The translations under genes and the position numbers were made by a program. A DNA stretch of 64,000 nt, taken from positions 41,436 to 105,435 of the forward strand of contig DASZOL010000078.1 of assembly GCA_035550795.1 (NCBI GenBank), written 5' to 3'. The notes under the pieces are model-generated. The model was not told the DNA's origin. It saw only the letters and a program-made list of their open reading frames with translations, and made no database searches. Shown one piece after another: positions 33,815 through 42,774 of this stretch. The DNA comes from DASRDR01 sp035550795 (lineage in GTDB: Bacteria; Methylomirabilota; Methylomirabilia; Rokubacteriales; DASRDR01). Positions within the stretch are counted from its first letter, which is position 1; each line of letters begins with the position of its first letter.

Positions 33815-34903
33815 ATGGCCCTTGAGGCCGGTGTCCCCATGATCGAGCGGTGGCGCGCCTCGAGTGGGCCCATTCCGACGGTCTTGCGGATCGACGTCGA
33901 GCCGGACGAGAACCAGGTCACACCGGAGTCACGGTCCTGGGCGGGATTCGTCGCTATGGTCGACGCCGTGGACCGGCTGCGGCCGCAGGTGGAGGACCGC
34001 TCGGGCTTCCCGCTCCACCCGACCTGGTTCCTGCGGCTCGACCCGGACATCGAGCACCACTTCGGCAGGGCCGACTTCGTGCTCGAGTGCCACGGAGGAA
34101 TCATCGACCGGCTGCGCGGCGCCGGGGACCCGCTGGGAATCCACGTGCACCCGTATCGCTGGGACGAGCGGCGGCACGTCACGTACTCCGACCACAGCGA
34201 CATCGCGTGGGTCACGCACTGTCTCGGAATCGCCGCGGAGACGTTCGAGAAGCGCTTCGCCGAGCCCGTGCGTCGTTCGTGTCAGGGTGGGTACTTCCTC
34301 TCCGAGGCCGTTATCAACGCGTCCGTGGACCTCGGGATCGAGGTGGACGTGACGCCCGAGCCCGGCCTGCCGCCGCGCGCCTCCGACCCGTCGTTCGGCG
34401 CCTATGCCAACGCCCCGAGCACCGATTACCGGCACTGGCCCCGGCGGCCCTACTATCCCTCGCGACACGACATCAGCGTGCCGGCCGCCTCGGCAGCGGC
34501 GGCGCGCCCCATCCTCGTCGTTCCCCTGTCCGCCTATGACTTCGAGACTGCGCTCGCGCCACTGCCCCGTCGCCTTCGCAACCGGCTCCGGCCGTGGCGC
34601 CGCGGGCACCTCCCGCTCAGCCCGTGGCGGAGCTGGCCGAGTCCCGATGTCTACTGGGACCTGATCGCGCGAGCCGTCGCCGAGCAGCCCGCGAAGTACG
34701 TGGCTCTCGCGATCCGGACCGACGCCCCCGCCTCCCGGACGCACCGGGGCGTGTGCGCCCTCCTCGAGGGGCTCCCCGGCCACCGGATCGGGAAGCGGCT
34801 GCGGTTCGTGGATCCCCTGGATCCGGAGATCCGCCGGCTCGCAACCACGACAGGCGGCTGGAGCGGGGAGGACGCCCTCGCCTGCCGGCACGCCACTCCC
34901 TGA
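33815..34903 (+). CDS. Polysaccharide deacetylase-like (NodB-homology) protein
   Basis: 362-residue protein with carbohydrate esterase 4-like metal motifs: L-R-I-D27-V-E-P-D-E near the start (catalytic/metal Asp strand) and G-I-H110-V-H112-P-Y-R-W-D (two metal His). The remaining motifs of classical NodB domains are degenerate and a C-terminal P-L-S-A-Y-D-F strand replaces the usual one. No signal peptide, so it is not an obvious secreted peptidoglycan deacetylase; a role in assembling surface or exopolysaccharide is more likely. ATG 33815 is used, with ATG 33839 an alternative. The convergent glycosyltransferase-like gene ends 25 bp away. Confidence 0.75.
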   Translation: MALEAGVPMIERWRASSGPIPTVLRIDVEPDENQVTPESRSWAGFVAMVDAVDRLRPQVEDRSGFPLHPTWFLRLDPDIEHHFGRADFVLECHGGIIDRLRGAGDPLGIHVHPYRWDERRHVTYSDHSDIAWVTHCLGIAAETFEKRFAEPVRRSCQGGYFLSEAVINASVDLGIEVDVTPEPGLPPRASDPSFGAYANAPSTDYRHWPRRPYYPSRHDISVPAASAAAARPILVVPLSAYDFETALAPLPRRLRNRLRPWRRGHLPLSPWRSWPSPDVYWDLIARAVAEQPAKYVALAIRTDAPASRTHRGVCALLEGLPGHRIGKRLRFVDPLDPEIRRLATTTGGWSGEDALACRHATP

Positions 34904-34927
34904 CCTTCGTTTCCTCTCCTCGTCGTT

Positions 34928-35968
34928 TCAGCCCGCAGGCGGTACAGCCAACACGTCCCACGGGGGACGGGCCTGCCAGGCTCGCCAGACCCCGAGGCAA
35001 CGCTGGATGTCCCGCAGGTTCGACAGGCTGCGCATCCGCATGAGCGCGACGAGACGTTGCTGCTCGACGTCCGTGTCGTAGGCGGCTCCGGGTGTGGCGA
35101 GATGGCGGATGGTGACGGCATCGACGATGCCGAGTTGACAGCCCTCACGCGCCAGGTCGTGCCACAGGAGGTCAAGCCCCCAGCCCATGCCGAAGTCGTC
35201 CGGGAATGGCAGGACCCGGTGGCGCCAGCTCTCGCTCACCACGACCATGGGACCGATCTCGACGAAGGTCGTGCGGCGGGCGAGCGTGAGGGGGCGAACC
35301 CGCGTGAACTCGTAGCTCATCTGGCTGCCGGCCGCGTGCGCCGGCTGCGCGATGGCAAACCCGCAGTGCGTCACCGCGCGCAGCAGACGGCCGAGGCCGC
35401 CCCGAACGAAGACCACGTCGTCGTCGGAGAAGACGAGGGGCCCGCGGAGCCTGGGCGCCACGGCCTCGTAGAGCCGGTTGAGGAGGGCCAGCCGCCGGCC
35501 GGGCCCCGTGCCGAGGGTGACGCCGGATAGCGGCTCGCTCACGCCATCGAGAGCCCACAGGGCGACCGCCAGCCCGAGGTCCTGGGCCTCGGTCACCAGC
35601 CGCTGGACCACGGGGACGTAGCGCTCCCGGTAGATGCAGACGAGCGCGCCTGCCTCCGGCGGCGGCCCGCCCCACATGCGTGTGGCCCTCCACGCGGTCG
35701 GATCGAGCGCGTTGGCCGCGCTGCGCAGGCGCCACTTGGCGTCCGTGAAGAGGTCGCGCTCGGCCCGCGCGGGGTCGAGGCCCGGCCGGAGCGCCGCGTC
35801 GCCGGCCGCGCGGGCCCTGCGGGCCCCGCGGGCCCAGGGTGCCTGCAGCCGGCCCGAGCTACGGCGGGGCGGGCCGCCGGAGGCCGCGCGGGCCCCGGCC
35901 CCGGCGCGCCGGCTCAGGAGAGCCCCGGGAACCGACAGGACGAGGGAGAGGCAACCATCGAGCAGCAT
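34928..35968 (-). CDS. Glycosyltransferase-like protein with D-D-D motif
   Basis: 346-residue protein. F-S-D182-D183-D184-V-V-F near the centre resembles the metal-binding D-x-D of GT-A glycosyltransferases, and M-G-W-G-L-D-L-L-W-H-D near 261-271 resembles the W-G-x-D motif of DUF707/galactosyltransferase-like proteins. The region between them has the L-A-x-P-A pattern of acceptor loops. The N-terminal 60 residues are Arg/Ala-rich and may not be folded; an internal start is possible. Predicted to transfer a sugar to a surface glycan together with the convergent deacetylase-like gene. Donor and acceptor unknown. Confidence 0.7.
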   Translation of the reverse strand: MLLDGCLSLVLSVPGALLSRRAGAGARAASGGPPRRSSGRLQAPWARGARRARAAGDAALRPGLDPARAERDLFTDAKWRLRSAANALDPTAWRATRMWGGPPPEAGALVCIYRERYVPVVQRLVTEAQDLGLAVALWALDGVSEPLSGVTLGTGPGRRLALLNRLYEAVAPRLRGPLVFSDDDVVFVRGGLGRLLRAVTHCGFAIAQPAHAAGSQMSYEFTRVRPLTLARRTTFVEIGPMVVVSESWRHRVLPFPDDFGMGWGLDLLWHDLAREGCQLGIVDAVTIRHLATPGAAYDTDVEQQRLVALMRMRSLSNLRDIQRCLGVWRAWQARPPWDVLAVPPAG

Positions 35969-36222
35969 TACTAGTCGGGGCCCTCCGGGAGGTCAAGGTG
36001 GTCATGCGGGCCCGCGCAGGCTATCGGGCGCACCCGACCTCGTGGATACTCACGTCCAGACCGGAGGCGTCATCCAGTCATGATCGAGGTGGTGCGTGAC
36101 AGGCGTTCGAGGACGGGCCGGCACGAGGCCCGCCCGGGCGGGCCCGCGCCACCCGGCGAGCGCGGCGTCTGGCTCCAGCCGCGCGCCGCAATGGAGTCCC
36201 TCCGAGCGGGGGCACGCCGCGC

Positions 36223-36663
36223 GTGTCCGGGCGGCAGCGCCCCGACGCGGCTCCGGTACTCGCCGTGAGAGGGTTTGGCCGGTATCTCGTCTGGCAGGCG
36301 CCCAGCTGGGTCCTGGTGACCCTCGTTGCCGGCTGGCTCGTGTGGGGCGTCGGCCTTCCGGTCTGGGTCGGGGCCGGCGCTATCGCCCTGTTCATCGTGA
36401 AGGACCTCCTCCTCTTCTGGCCTCTCAGGGTCGTCCTCAAGTCCCCTGCGCGCGTGCGCCCGGTCGACGCCGAGGGCCGCGTCGTGGAGGCGCTTGGCCC
36501 GACGGGCTACGTCCAGGTCCAGGGTGAGCTCTGGCGGGCCCGACTCGAGCCCGACGGTCGCGCCGAGGTGGGCACCCGTGTGCGGGTACGCGGCATCTCG
36601 CGGCTGACCCTGCACGTCGAGCCGCTCGCGGAGGACTCGCCGGGGACACCCCCGGAGCCCTGA
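36223..36663 (+). CDS. NfeD-like membrane protein
   Basis: 146-residue protein with two hydrophobic helices (about 28-48 and 50-70) and a C-terminal OB-like beta domain carrying G-R-V-V-E-A-L-G-P-T-G-Y-V-Q-V-Q-G-E-L-W-R-A-R, the signature of NfeD C-terminal domains. NfeD proteins usually pair with stomatin/SPFH proteins; none is adjacent. GTG 36223 is the longest start, GTG 36265 the alternative that begins just before the first helix; neither has a clear ribosome binding site. The cyclase gene begins 90 bp downstream. Confidence 0.85.
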   Translation: MSGRQRPDAAPVLAVRGFGRYLVWQAPSWVLVTLVAGWLVWGVGLPVWVGAGAIALFIVKDLLLFWPLRVVLKSPARVRPVDAEGRVVEALGPTGYVQVQGELWRARLEPDGRAEVGTRVRVRGISRLTLHVEPLAEDSPGTPPEP

Positions 36664-36752
36664 GGCGCGCGCCCGGGCGAGGCGGGGCCGCGTCGCCTGC
36701 CGGGCCGCTGGCGTCCTCGGGCCCGCTGCCGGCGGATCGACGCCGGCGTATA

Positions 36753-38939
36753 TTGGGATGGACGGTGGCGTCCACCCGAGCCCCGGTACCAGTGACATCG
36801 CTGCCGCCCGCACCCGGCCCACCCGCTCGCTCGGCGCCGGCGGCGGAGGCCCGTCCGTCCGGCGCGGCCCCGGGGCGCACCCCGCGGGTTCGGCTGCTCA
36901 GGACGGTTCTCCTCGCGCTGGCGGTCGCCGGCCTGCTCACCGCAGCCTTCCTCCTCGACACGGTGGCGGCCGCCCGGGCCCGCGCCGTGGACCTCCTGCT
37001 GCTTGCGCGGCCGGTTCGCCCGCCGACCGCGACGGTGATCGTGGGCGTCGACGAGCGGAGCGCGCAGCGTCTGCGGCCTCGCTACGGCCCGGTCGCGACC
37101 TGGCCGCGATCGCTCTACGCGCAGGCGCTCGAGGCGCTGCGGGCGGCCTCCCCCAGGCTGGTCGGCCTGGCGGTGCTCTTCGACGCGCCGGGGGCCGATG
37201 ACGAGGAGCTGGCGACGGCGCTCCGGCGCGCCGCCAACGTGATCACGCCGGTGGTCGCACAGGGAGCGCGCGCGTTCGATCCGCGTCCGGGCATCGCGCA
37301 GGACTTCGATCGGTTCGTCCGGCCCACCCGCGCCGTCCGGGACGCGCGCCTCGACGAGGGCATCGTGAACGTGACGGCGGCCCGGGACGGCGTGGTGCGG
37401 AGCCTGCCGCTCGTGCTCCAGGCCGGCGAGGAGCAGGTCCCCAGCTTCGCCCTCGTCGTCGTGGCCCGCTACACCCGGCGCGAGCGCGTCATCGACGCGA
37501 TGCCGCCGGGCGGTCCGGTCTTCGCCGCGGGACGCGCGATCCCGGTCGCCGAGCGTGACTCCATGCTCATCAACTTCCTCGGCCCGCCGTCCGATCCGGG
37601 CGGGAACGGGCCGTTCCGCATCATCCCGCTGGTCGACGTCCTCGAGGGCGCCTTCGACCCCCAGTGGGTGCAGGACAAGATCGTCCTCGTGGGATTCACG
37701 ACCCCGGGGGTCGACGAGCATCCCACCCCGACGACGGGCGATCGGCGGATGTGGGGGGTCGAGATCCTCGGCAGCGCCATCGAGACGCTCTTGCATCAGC
37801 GCTTCCTGGTGTCCGCGCCGCGCCCCGCCGTCGTCGCGCTGATCTTCGCCCTGGCCCTCCTCGCGGGGCTCCTCGCGGCCGGGCGGCGCCCGCTGGGCAT
37901 GGGACTGCTCGTCCTCGGCATGCTCGGCCTGTACCTGATCGCCGCGAGCCTCTTGCTCGAAGCCGGCGTCATCCTGGACCTGGTGCTCCCGCCGGCCGCG
38001 CTTCTCCTGACGTTCGCCGTGGCGCTCGTGGATCGCGTCGTGTTCGAGCAGGCCGAGCAGCGGCGGATCCGGGAGGCGATGGCCCGCTACCTCTCGCCCT
38101 CGGTCAGCCGGTGGGTGCTGGCCGACCCGCGTCGGCTGCGCCTGGGGGGCGAGCTACGCGAGATGACCATCCTCTTCGGCGATCTCCGCAACTTCACGAC
38201 GCACGCGCACGCGCTCCCCCCCGAGACTCTCGTGGCGCTGCTGAATGACCACATGACCGAGATGACCGCGATCGTCTTCCGGCACGACGGCGTGCTCGCC
38301 CACTACGCCGGGGACGGCCTCGAAGCGTTCTGGAACGCGCCCATGACCCAGCCCGACCACGCCCGCCGAGCATGCGAGGCCGCGCTGGAGATGATCGCCG
38401 CGCTCGGGGCCCTCCGGCGCGAGTTCGCGGCGCACGGCTGGGGCGAGCTCGACATGGGGATCGGGCTCAACACGGGCAGCGCGATCGTCGGGAACCTGGG
38501 ATCCCGGGACCGGCTCGCCTACACGGCAGTCGGCGACCCGGTCAACGTCGCCTCCCGGCTCGAAGGGCTGAGCAAGGAGTACGGCGTGCACATCGTGATC
38601 GGCGACGCCACCCGGCAGGCAGCCGGCGAGGCCTTCGAGTACCGCTTTCTCGATCTGGTCGCCGTGAAGGGGCGGGCCGAGCCCGTCCAGGTCTACGAGC
38701 TGGTAGGACGGGCCGGCAGCCTCTCGCCCGAGCGGCGGGAGGTCCTCGCGCGATACGAGCGGGGCGTGGCGCTGTACCGGCATCGCCGCTGGGCGGAGGC
38801 CGAGGCGCTCTTCGAGGAGCTCGCGGGGACCGCTCCCGACGACGGGCCCGTCGCGCTGTACCGCCGGCGGGCCCGGGAGCTCCTGGAGCGGCCGCCGGCG
38901 AGCGACTGGGACGGGGTGTGGGTCGCCAAGACGAAGTAG
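36753..38939 (+). CDS. CHASE2-domain class III adenylate/guanylate cyclase
   Basis: 728-residue membrane cyclase making cAMP or cGMP in response to a periplasmic signal. A first helix (about 48-70) leads into an extracytoplasmic CHASE2 sensor (about 80-330), then three helices (about 350-430) and a cytoplasmic class III cyclase domain (about 460-645). Metal-binding D477 (I-L-F-G-D-L-R-N-F-T) and D521 (Y-A-G-D-G-L-E-A-F-W) are 44 residues apart as expected; Y-T-A-V-G-D-P-V-N-V-A-S-R-L-E-G is the transition-state region. The C-terminal 80 residues form helices like a short TPR. Start is uncertain: TTG 36753 or GTG 36765. It converges on a FecR-domain gene with a 4-bp gap. Confidence 0.92.
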   Translation: MGWTVASTRAPVPVTSLPPAPGPPARSAPAAEARPSGAAPGRTPRVRLLRTVLLALAVAGLLTAAFLLDTVAAARARAVDLLLLARPVRPPTATVIVGVDERSAQRLRPRYGPVATWPRSLYAQALEALRAASPRLVGLAVLFDAPGADDEELATALRRAANVITPVVAQGARAFDPRPGIAQDFDRFVRPTRAVRDARLDEGIVNVTAARDGVVRSLPLVLQAGEEQVPSFALVVVARYTRRERVIDAMPPGGPVFAAGRAIPVAERDSMLINFLGPPSDPGGNGPFRIIPLVDVLEGAFDPQWVQDKIVLVGFTTPGVDEHPTPTTGDRRMWGVEILGSAIETLLHQRFLVSAPRPAVVALIFALALLAGLLAAGRRPLGMGLLVLGMLGLYLIAASLLLEAGVILDLVLPPAALLLTFAVALVDRVVFEQAEQRRIREAMARYLSPSVSRWVLADPRRLRLGGELREMTILFGDLRNFTTHAHALPPETLVALLNDHMTEMTAIVFRHDGVLAHYAGDGLEAFWNAPMTQPDHARRACEAALEMIAALGALRREFAAHGWGELDMGIGLNTGSAIVGNLGSRDRLAYTAVGDPVNVASRLEGLSKEYGVHIVIGDATRQAAGEAFEYRFLDLVAVKGRAEPVQVYELVGRAGSLSPERREVLARYERGVALYRHRRWAEAEALFEELAGTAPDDGPVALYRRRARELLERPPASDWDGVWVAKTK

Positions 38940-38943
38940 GCCC

Positions 38944-40053
38944 TCACCGCCGCTCCGCCGCCGCCACCTCGAGGGGCGAGAGCAGCACGAAGCCGGGCAC
39001 CGGAGCGCGGTCCGGCCGGAGCGACGAGACCAGCCCGTTGAGCACCTCCGCCTCGTTGGCCCCGACGCTCTGCCGCACGTCGAAGTCCTGCACCACTCCG
39101 GCGGCCAGGCGCTGTCCGCGCGCGACGGTGCCGGTCCATTTCCGCTCGAAGACCGCCCTCCCGCGGACCCGCCCGGTGACCGTGGCCGTGAAGGCCCCGT
39201 CCGCGATGCCGGTCAGGAGGACCCGGTAGGGACCCGGGTGGCCACCCGGGACTTCCACGATCCGCGTCTCGCCCTCGCGGCGAGCGGTCAGCGAGCCGAA
39301 TACCTGGTTCACCTCGATTCCCGGGGCGACGAAGCCCGCAAGGCGGACGCCGTCCGGCATGACGACCAGCGGCCAGAGGGGCCCCCGGGCGGTGACCTCG
39401 ACGACGCTTCGGTGCACGGAGAAATCCTCCGTCACCGGTCGCCCCCGACCGGGAATCGTCGCCTTCTGTCCCGGCTCGAGGAGGCCCTGGGAGGCTCCGC
39501 CCGCGTCGACGAGCTGCACGGTCCCCGAGCGCGTCCAGCAGACGAAGCTCCCGTCCCGCCGGGACTCGGCCCCGATCAGTCCATCACGCGCGATCGCCGC
39601 GTGGGTGTTCGATGCGAGCGACACGGTCCCGCGGCCGCCGAGGAGGTTGGCGATCCGGGCCCACACGGTTCCGGCCGTGATGAGGATCTGGATGTTCGAG
39701 CGCGCGCGCCCGCCCACGTCCATCGCCTGCACGGTGATCTCGGAGCGCGGCTCGACGGTCACGGTGGTGCCGTCCAGGAAGGTGACCAGGGCCCGGGCGT
39801 CGTCGGCCGTGACGATGCGGTCCCCCACCGACAGGCTCGTCCCGCTGGCGGCGGTGGCCCGCCCGCCGTCGGCCCGGACGAGCTCCACCGCTCCGCCGAG
39901 CACTGTGAGGGTGGCGGCCGTCGAGACCGTCGGCGGCGGCGTCTGGGCGAAGACGGACGTGTGGACCAGCAGGAGACTAATGACGCCGAGTGGCGGACAC
40001 CAACGGCGGGCGCGTCCCGCTGAGCCGCCGACGATCGACACGCCGATTCGCAT
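38944..40053 (-). CDS. FecR-domain periplasmic protein
   Basis: 369-residue secreted protein. ATG 40053 gives a signal peptide (R-R-W-C-P-P then L-G-V-I-S-L-L-L-V-H-T-S-V-F-A-Q, cleavage near 36). The FecR domain spans about 50-180: L-S-V-G-D-R-I-V-T-A-D-D-A-R-A-L-V-T-F-L-D-G-T-T-V is its typical beta signature, followed by T-A-G-T-V-W-A-R-I. A second beta-rich region with F-S-V-H and T-G-x-A-D-G repeats follows. No sigma/anti-sigma gene is near. It faces the CHASE2 cyclase tail-to-tail; FecR and CHASE2-cyclase genes are repeatedly neighbours in bacterial genomes, so a joint sensory role is plausible. Confidence 0.88.
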   Translation of the reverse strand: MRIGVSIVGGSAGRARRWCPPLGVISLLLVHTSVFAQTPPPTVSTAATLTVLGGAVELVRADGGRATAASGTSLSVGDRIVTADDARALVTFLDGTTVTVEPRSEITVQAMDVGGRARSNIQILITAGTVWARIANLLGGRGTVSLASNTHAAIARDGLIGAESRRDGSFVCWTRSGTVQLVDAGGASQGLLEPGQKATIPGRGRPVTEDFSVHRSVVEVTARGPLWPLVVMPDGVRLAGFVAPGIEVNQVFGSLTARREGETRIVEVPGGHPGPYRVLLTGIADGAFTATVTGRVRGRAVFERKWTGTVARGQRLAAGVVQDFDVRQSVGANEAEVLNGLVSSLRPDRAPVPGFVLLSPLEVAAAERR

Positions 40054-40162
40054 TCCACGACCGGGAACGGGCCCTCGTCCGCACCGCCGCACCGTGAAAG
40101 GGCACGCCGTGGCTCCGCCCGCCGACGAGGGCATCCTCGCCAATGGCGGGTTAGCCGTCAAG

Positions 40163-40192
40163 CGCCCGCCGGGGGACCGCCCGCCGGGGGAC
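40163..40192. repeat. Perfect tandem duplication of a 15-mer
   Basis: CGCCCGCCGGGGGAC occurs twice head-to-tail in the 190-bp gap between the FecR gene and pyruvate kinase. It looks like a recent slippage duplication; no function is apparent. Confidence 0.7.
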
Positions 40193-40243
40193 CCATGCAT
40201 CGATGGGCCGCCGGATGCGCCGTCACGGGAACGCCGCCGGTCC

Positions 40244-41659
40244 TCAGACCCTCATGCACCGCACGAGGTCCCGGGCGACGAAGATCCCCTGCCGCCCGCC
40301 CCATCCGTGCTGGTGGGCAACCGCCCGCGCCGCTTCCAGCATCGCCTCGGGTGTCTCGCCGCTCGTCGGGAGCAGGACCGGCACCACCCCCCGGACGAGC
40401 GCCAGCCGGTGGAAGGTCGGGGCGCGGGGCGTGATGGCGAGGATCGGCTGACGCGGCCGGTACCTCGCGGCCAGGCGCGCGGTCTCCCCGTCCCGCGTGA
40501 TGGTCGCGATCACGTCCACGTTCAGGCGGGCGGCCAGCCGGGACGCGGCCTCGACCACGGCATCGTGCTCGGTCCGAGGGAGGCCGGGCGCGTCGATCGC
40601 CTCCCCGGCCCGCGAGAGTCCGGCGCGGTCGGTCTCCGCCGCGATCGCCGCCATCGTCTGGACCGCGCGCACGGGGTGCCGTCCCACCGCCGTCTCCTCC
40701 GAGAGCATGAGGGCGTCGCTGCCGTCCACGATGGCGTTGGCCACGTCCGCCACCTCGGCGCGCGTGGGCGTCGGGGACTCGACCATCGAGTAGAGCATCT
40801 GCGTCGCCGTGATGGCCGGCTTGGCGCGCCGGTTGGCCTCGGCGATCACCACCTTCTGGGCGATCGGCACGCGCGCGAAGGAGGTCTCGATGCTCAGGTC
40901 GCCGCGGGCCACCATCGCCCCGTCGGCCTCGGCCAGGATCTCGTCCAGGCGATCCAGCGCCGACCGGGTCTCGATCTTCGCGATCACCGGCACGCTGCCG
41001 CCGAGCCCGGCGATCTCGCGCTTGGCCGTCCGAACGTCCTCGGCCGTCCGGACGAACGACAGCCCGACGTAGTCCACGTCGTGCTGCAACCCGAAGCGGA
41101 GATCCCGGAGATCCTTCTCGCCGAGGATCGGGAGGTCGGGGAGACCCGACGGGACGTTCAGCCCCTTGCGTGCGGAGAGCGTGCCGCCGGTGACCACCGT
41201 GCAGCGGATCTCGGACCCCTCGACCTCGCGGACGAGGAGCTCGATGACGCCGTCCGCCAGGAGAACCCGGTCCTCGGGCGCGACCGCCTCCGGCAGGCGG
41301 GCGTATGACACGGACACGGCCTCGGGACTGCCCAGGATCTCGCGCGTCGTCAGCGTGAATGGCGCCCCGGGCCGGAGCTCCACCGTCCCGGCCGCGAACG
41401 CGCCGATCCGGACCTTGGGACCGGTGAGGTCCTGCAGAATGGCGATGGGGACCTCGAGCGCCCGGGCAAGGCGCCGAAGCCGGAGGATCGTCTCGAGGTG
41501 CCCCTCCGGGGTCCCGTGGGAAAAGTTGAGGCGGGCCACGTTCATCCCCGCCTGCACGAGTGCCCTCAGCCCATCCTCGGTGGAGGTGGCGGGGCCAATC
41601 GTCGCGACGATCTTCGTCCGCCGGTCGCTGCCGTCGGGCCGGACGTCCCACGCGCTCAA
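40244..41659 (-). CDS. pyk: Pyruvate kinase
   Basis: 471-residue glycolytic enzyme converting phosphoenolpyruvate and ADP to pyruvate and ATP. Conserved pieces: K-I-V-A-T-I-G-P-A-T, M-N-V-A-R-L-N-F-S-H-G-T, L-Q-D-L-T-G-P-K-V-R-I-G, the catalytic V-I-A-K-I-E-T-R, M-V-A-R-G-D-L-S-I-E and the T-Q-M-L-Y-S-M segment. Where most family members have G-D-L-G-V-E, this has G-D-L-S-I-E. TTG 41659 is the only start that keeps the family N-terminus; it overlaps the TGA stop of the DedA-rhodanese gene (TTGA), so the genes are translationally coupled. That coupling also argues that the upstream gene really ends there. Confidence 0.95.
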   Translation of the reverse strand: MSAWDVRPDGSDRRTKIVATIGPATSTEDGLRALVQAGMNVARLNFSHGTPEGHLETILRLRRLARALEVPIAILQDLTGPKVRIGAFAAGTVELRPGAPFTLTTREILGSPEAVSVSYARLPEAVAPEDRVLLADGVIELLVREVEGSEIRCTVVTGGTLSARKGLNVPSGLPDLPILGEKDLRDLRFGLQHDVDYVGLSFVRTAEDVRTAKREIAGLGGSVPVIAKIETRSALDRLDEILAEADGAMVARGDLSIETSFARVPIAQKVVIAEANRRAKPAITATQMLYSMVESPTPTRAEVADVANAIVDGSDALMLSEETAVGRHPVRAVQTMAAIAAETDRAGLSRAGEAIDAPGLPRTEHDAVVEAASRLAARLNVDVIATITRDGETARLAARYRPRQPILAITPRAPTFHRLALVRGVVPVLLPTSGETPEAMLEAARAVAHQHGWGGRQGIFVARDLVRCMRV

Positions 41660-42627
41660 CGGACGCCCGACGCCCGGGGAAGACGCTCGGCCTCGCCGCC
41701 GAGCGCCTCCACGGGGAAGCCGCGGGCGGTCCAGGCGTGGTAGCCGCCGGCGAGAGGCCGGATCCGGATCACCCCCCGCTTCCTCAGAAGGAGCGCCACC
41801 CGGGCGCTCGTGGCCTCGTTCGGTCACGTGCAGTACACCACCACGTCGCGATCCCGCGGAATTGTCCCCGCAGCACGGTCGAGCTCCCCGGGGTCGAGAT
41901 GCAGCGCGCCGGGAATCCCCGTCGGCTCTGCCTGCACCTCGACCCGGTGCCGGAGGTCGACGACGAACACCGACTCCCCCAGGTCCATCTTGGCCTTCAG
42001 CTCGTCCGGGGTGATCCGCGCGATGCGCAGGCTCCGGAGGAACCGCTGCCGCCGCACGATCTTGACGGCCAGGTAGACGGCGAGCGCCCCGGCCGCGGCG
42101 AGGAGCGTCCCGCCGCGGAGGCGCTCCGCCAGCGACAGGGCGCGCGCGAACTGGGCCTGAAACGCGTAGCCAAGGCCGACGTAGAGTCCCACCCAGAGCA
42201 GCGCGCCCAGCAGGTCGAACACGAGAAACGGACCGCGGCGCATCCCGAGGGCGCCGGCCAGCGGTTGCGCCACGCTGTGCAGGCCCGGCACGAACTTGGC
42301 GACGAGCAGGGCCCCGGCGCCGCGTCGGCCGAGGATCTCCTCGCTTCGCCGGACGCACGAGTCCGGCTCGATCGACACCCGGCAGAGCCACCTGATGACG
42401 CGATGCCCGCCCTGCTTCCCGATCTCGTACCAGACGACGTCGCCCACCGCGGCGCCCAGGAACGCGACGGCGGCCGCGAGCCCCAGGCTGAGGTGCCCGG
42501 TTCCCGCGAGCGCGCCGGCCGCGAGGAGGAGCGGCTCACCCGGGATCGGGGCGAACTGCTCTCCCATCACCCCCGCGAACACGGCCGGATAGCCGTAGCT
42601 ACGGATGAAGGCGTCCAGGGATTCCAC
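41656..42627 (-). CDS. DedA membrane protein fused to a rhodanese domain, probable selenoprotein (TGA at codon 268)
   Basis: 323 residues if TGA 41826-41824 is read as selenocysteine. Residues 1-~190 are a DedA/SNARE-associated membrane domain (Q-F-A-P-I-P-G-E-P-L-L-L-A-A-G-A-L near 24-40; K-F-V-P-G-L-H-S-V-A-Q-P-L-A-G near 111-125; terminal helix near 178-195). From about 205 a cytoplasmic rhodanese begins (S-V-F-V-V-D-L-R-H). The active-site loop reads V-V-Y-C266-T267-TGA268-P-N-E-A-T-S-A-R, and the frame continues with L-A-G-G-Y-H-A-W-T-A-R-G-F-P to TGA 41658-41656. Known homologues, from memory, have Cys-x-Cys-Pro-Asn-Glu here. A perfect 7-bp hairpin begins 14 nt after the TGA. GTG 42627 with GAGG upstream. 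Pyruvate kinase starts inside the final stop. Confidence 0.87.
41791..41809 (-). promoter_or_regulatory. Candidate bacterial SECIS hairpin for the DedA-rhodanese gene
   Basis: On the mRNA a perfect 7-bp stem G-A-G-C-G-C-C / G-G-C-G-C-U-C closes the 5-nt loop C-G-G-G-U. The loop starts 21 nt after the in-frame UGA and its second base is G, meeting the bSECIS rule. The element sits within one nucleotide of the position found in the small rhodanese, with a different stem sequence, which suggests conserved structure rather than shared sequence. Confidence 0.7.
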
Positions 42628-42738
42628 GGGTATCCTCGGGTATCATGGCTCTTCCAACCGTAACCCGATCCCCCGGGGAGTCAACTCGATGCGCCGGCGT
42701 CCTGCCGGAGCGCCCCCGGCAGGCGCCGCCGGGTCGTT

Positions 42739-42767
42739 TTGACTACTTAGGACTCCTAAGTTAACCT
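42739..42767 (+). promoter_or_regulatory. Promoter whose 17-bp spacer is a perfect palindrome (MarR operator)
   Basis: TTGACT (42739-42744) and TAACCT (42762-42767) are 17 bp apart, and the spacer is exactly ACTTAGGA-C-TCCTAAGT, a perfect 8+1+8 palindrome. The -10 ends 7 nt before the MarR ATG at 42775, so the transcript probably starts at or within one or two bases of the ATG and is leaderless. A dimeric MarR protein bound between -35 and -10 would block RNA polymerase, giving autorepression of the whole operon. Confidence 0.7.
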
Positions 42768-42774
42768 CTGCTGC

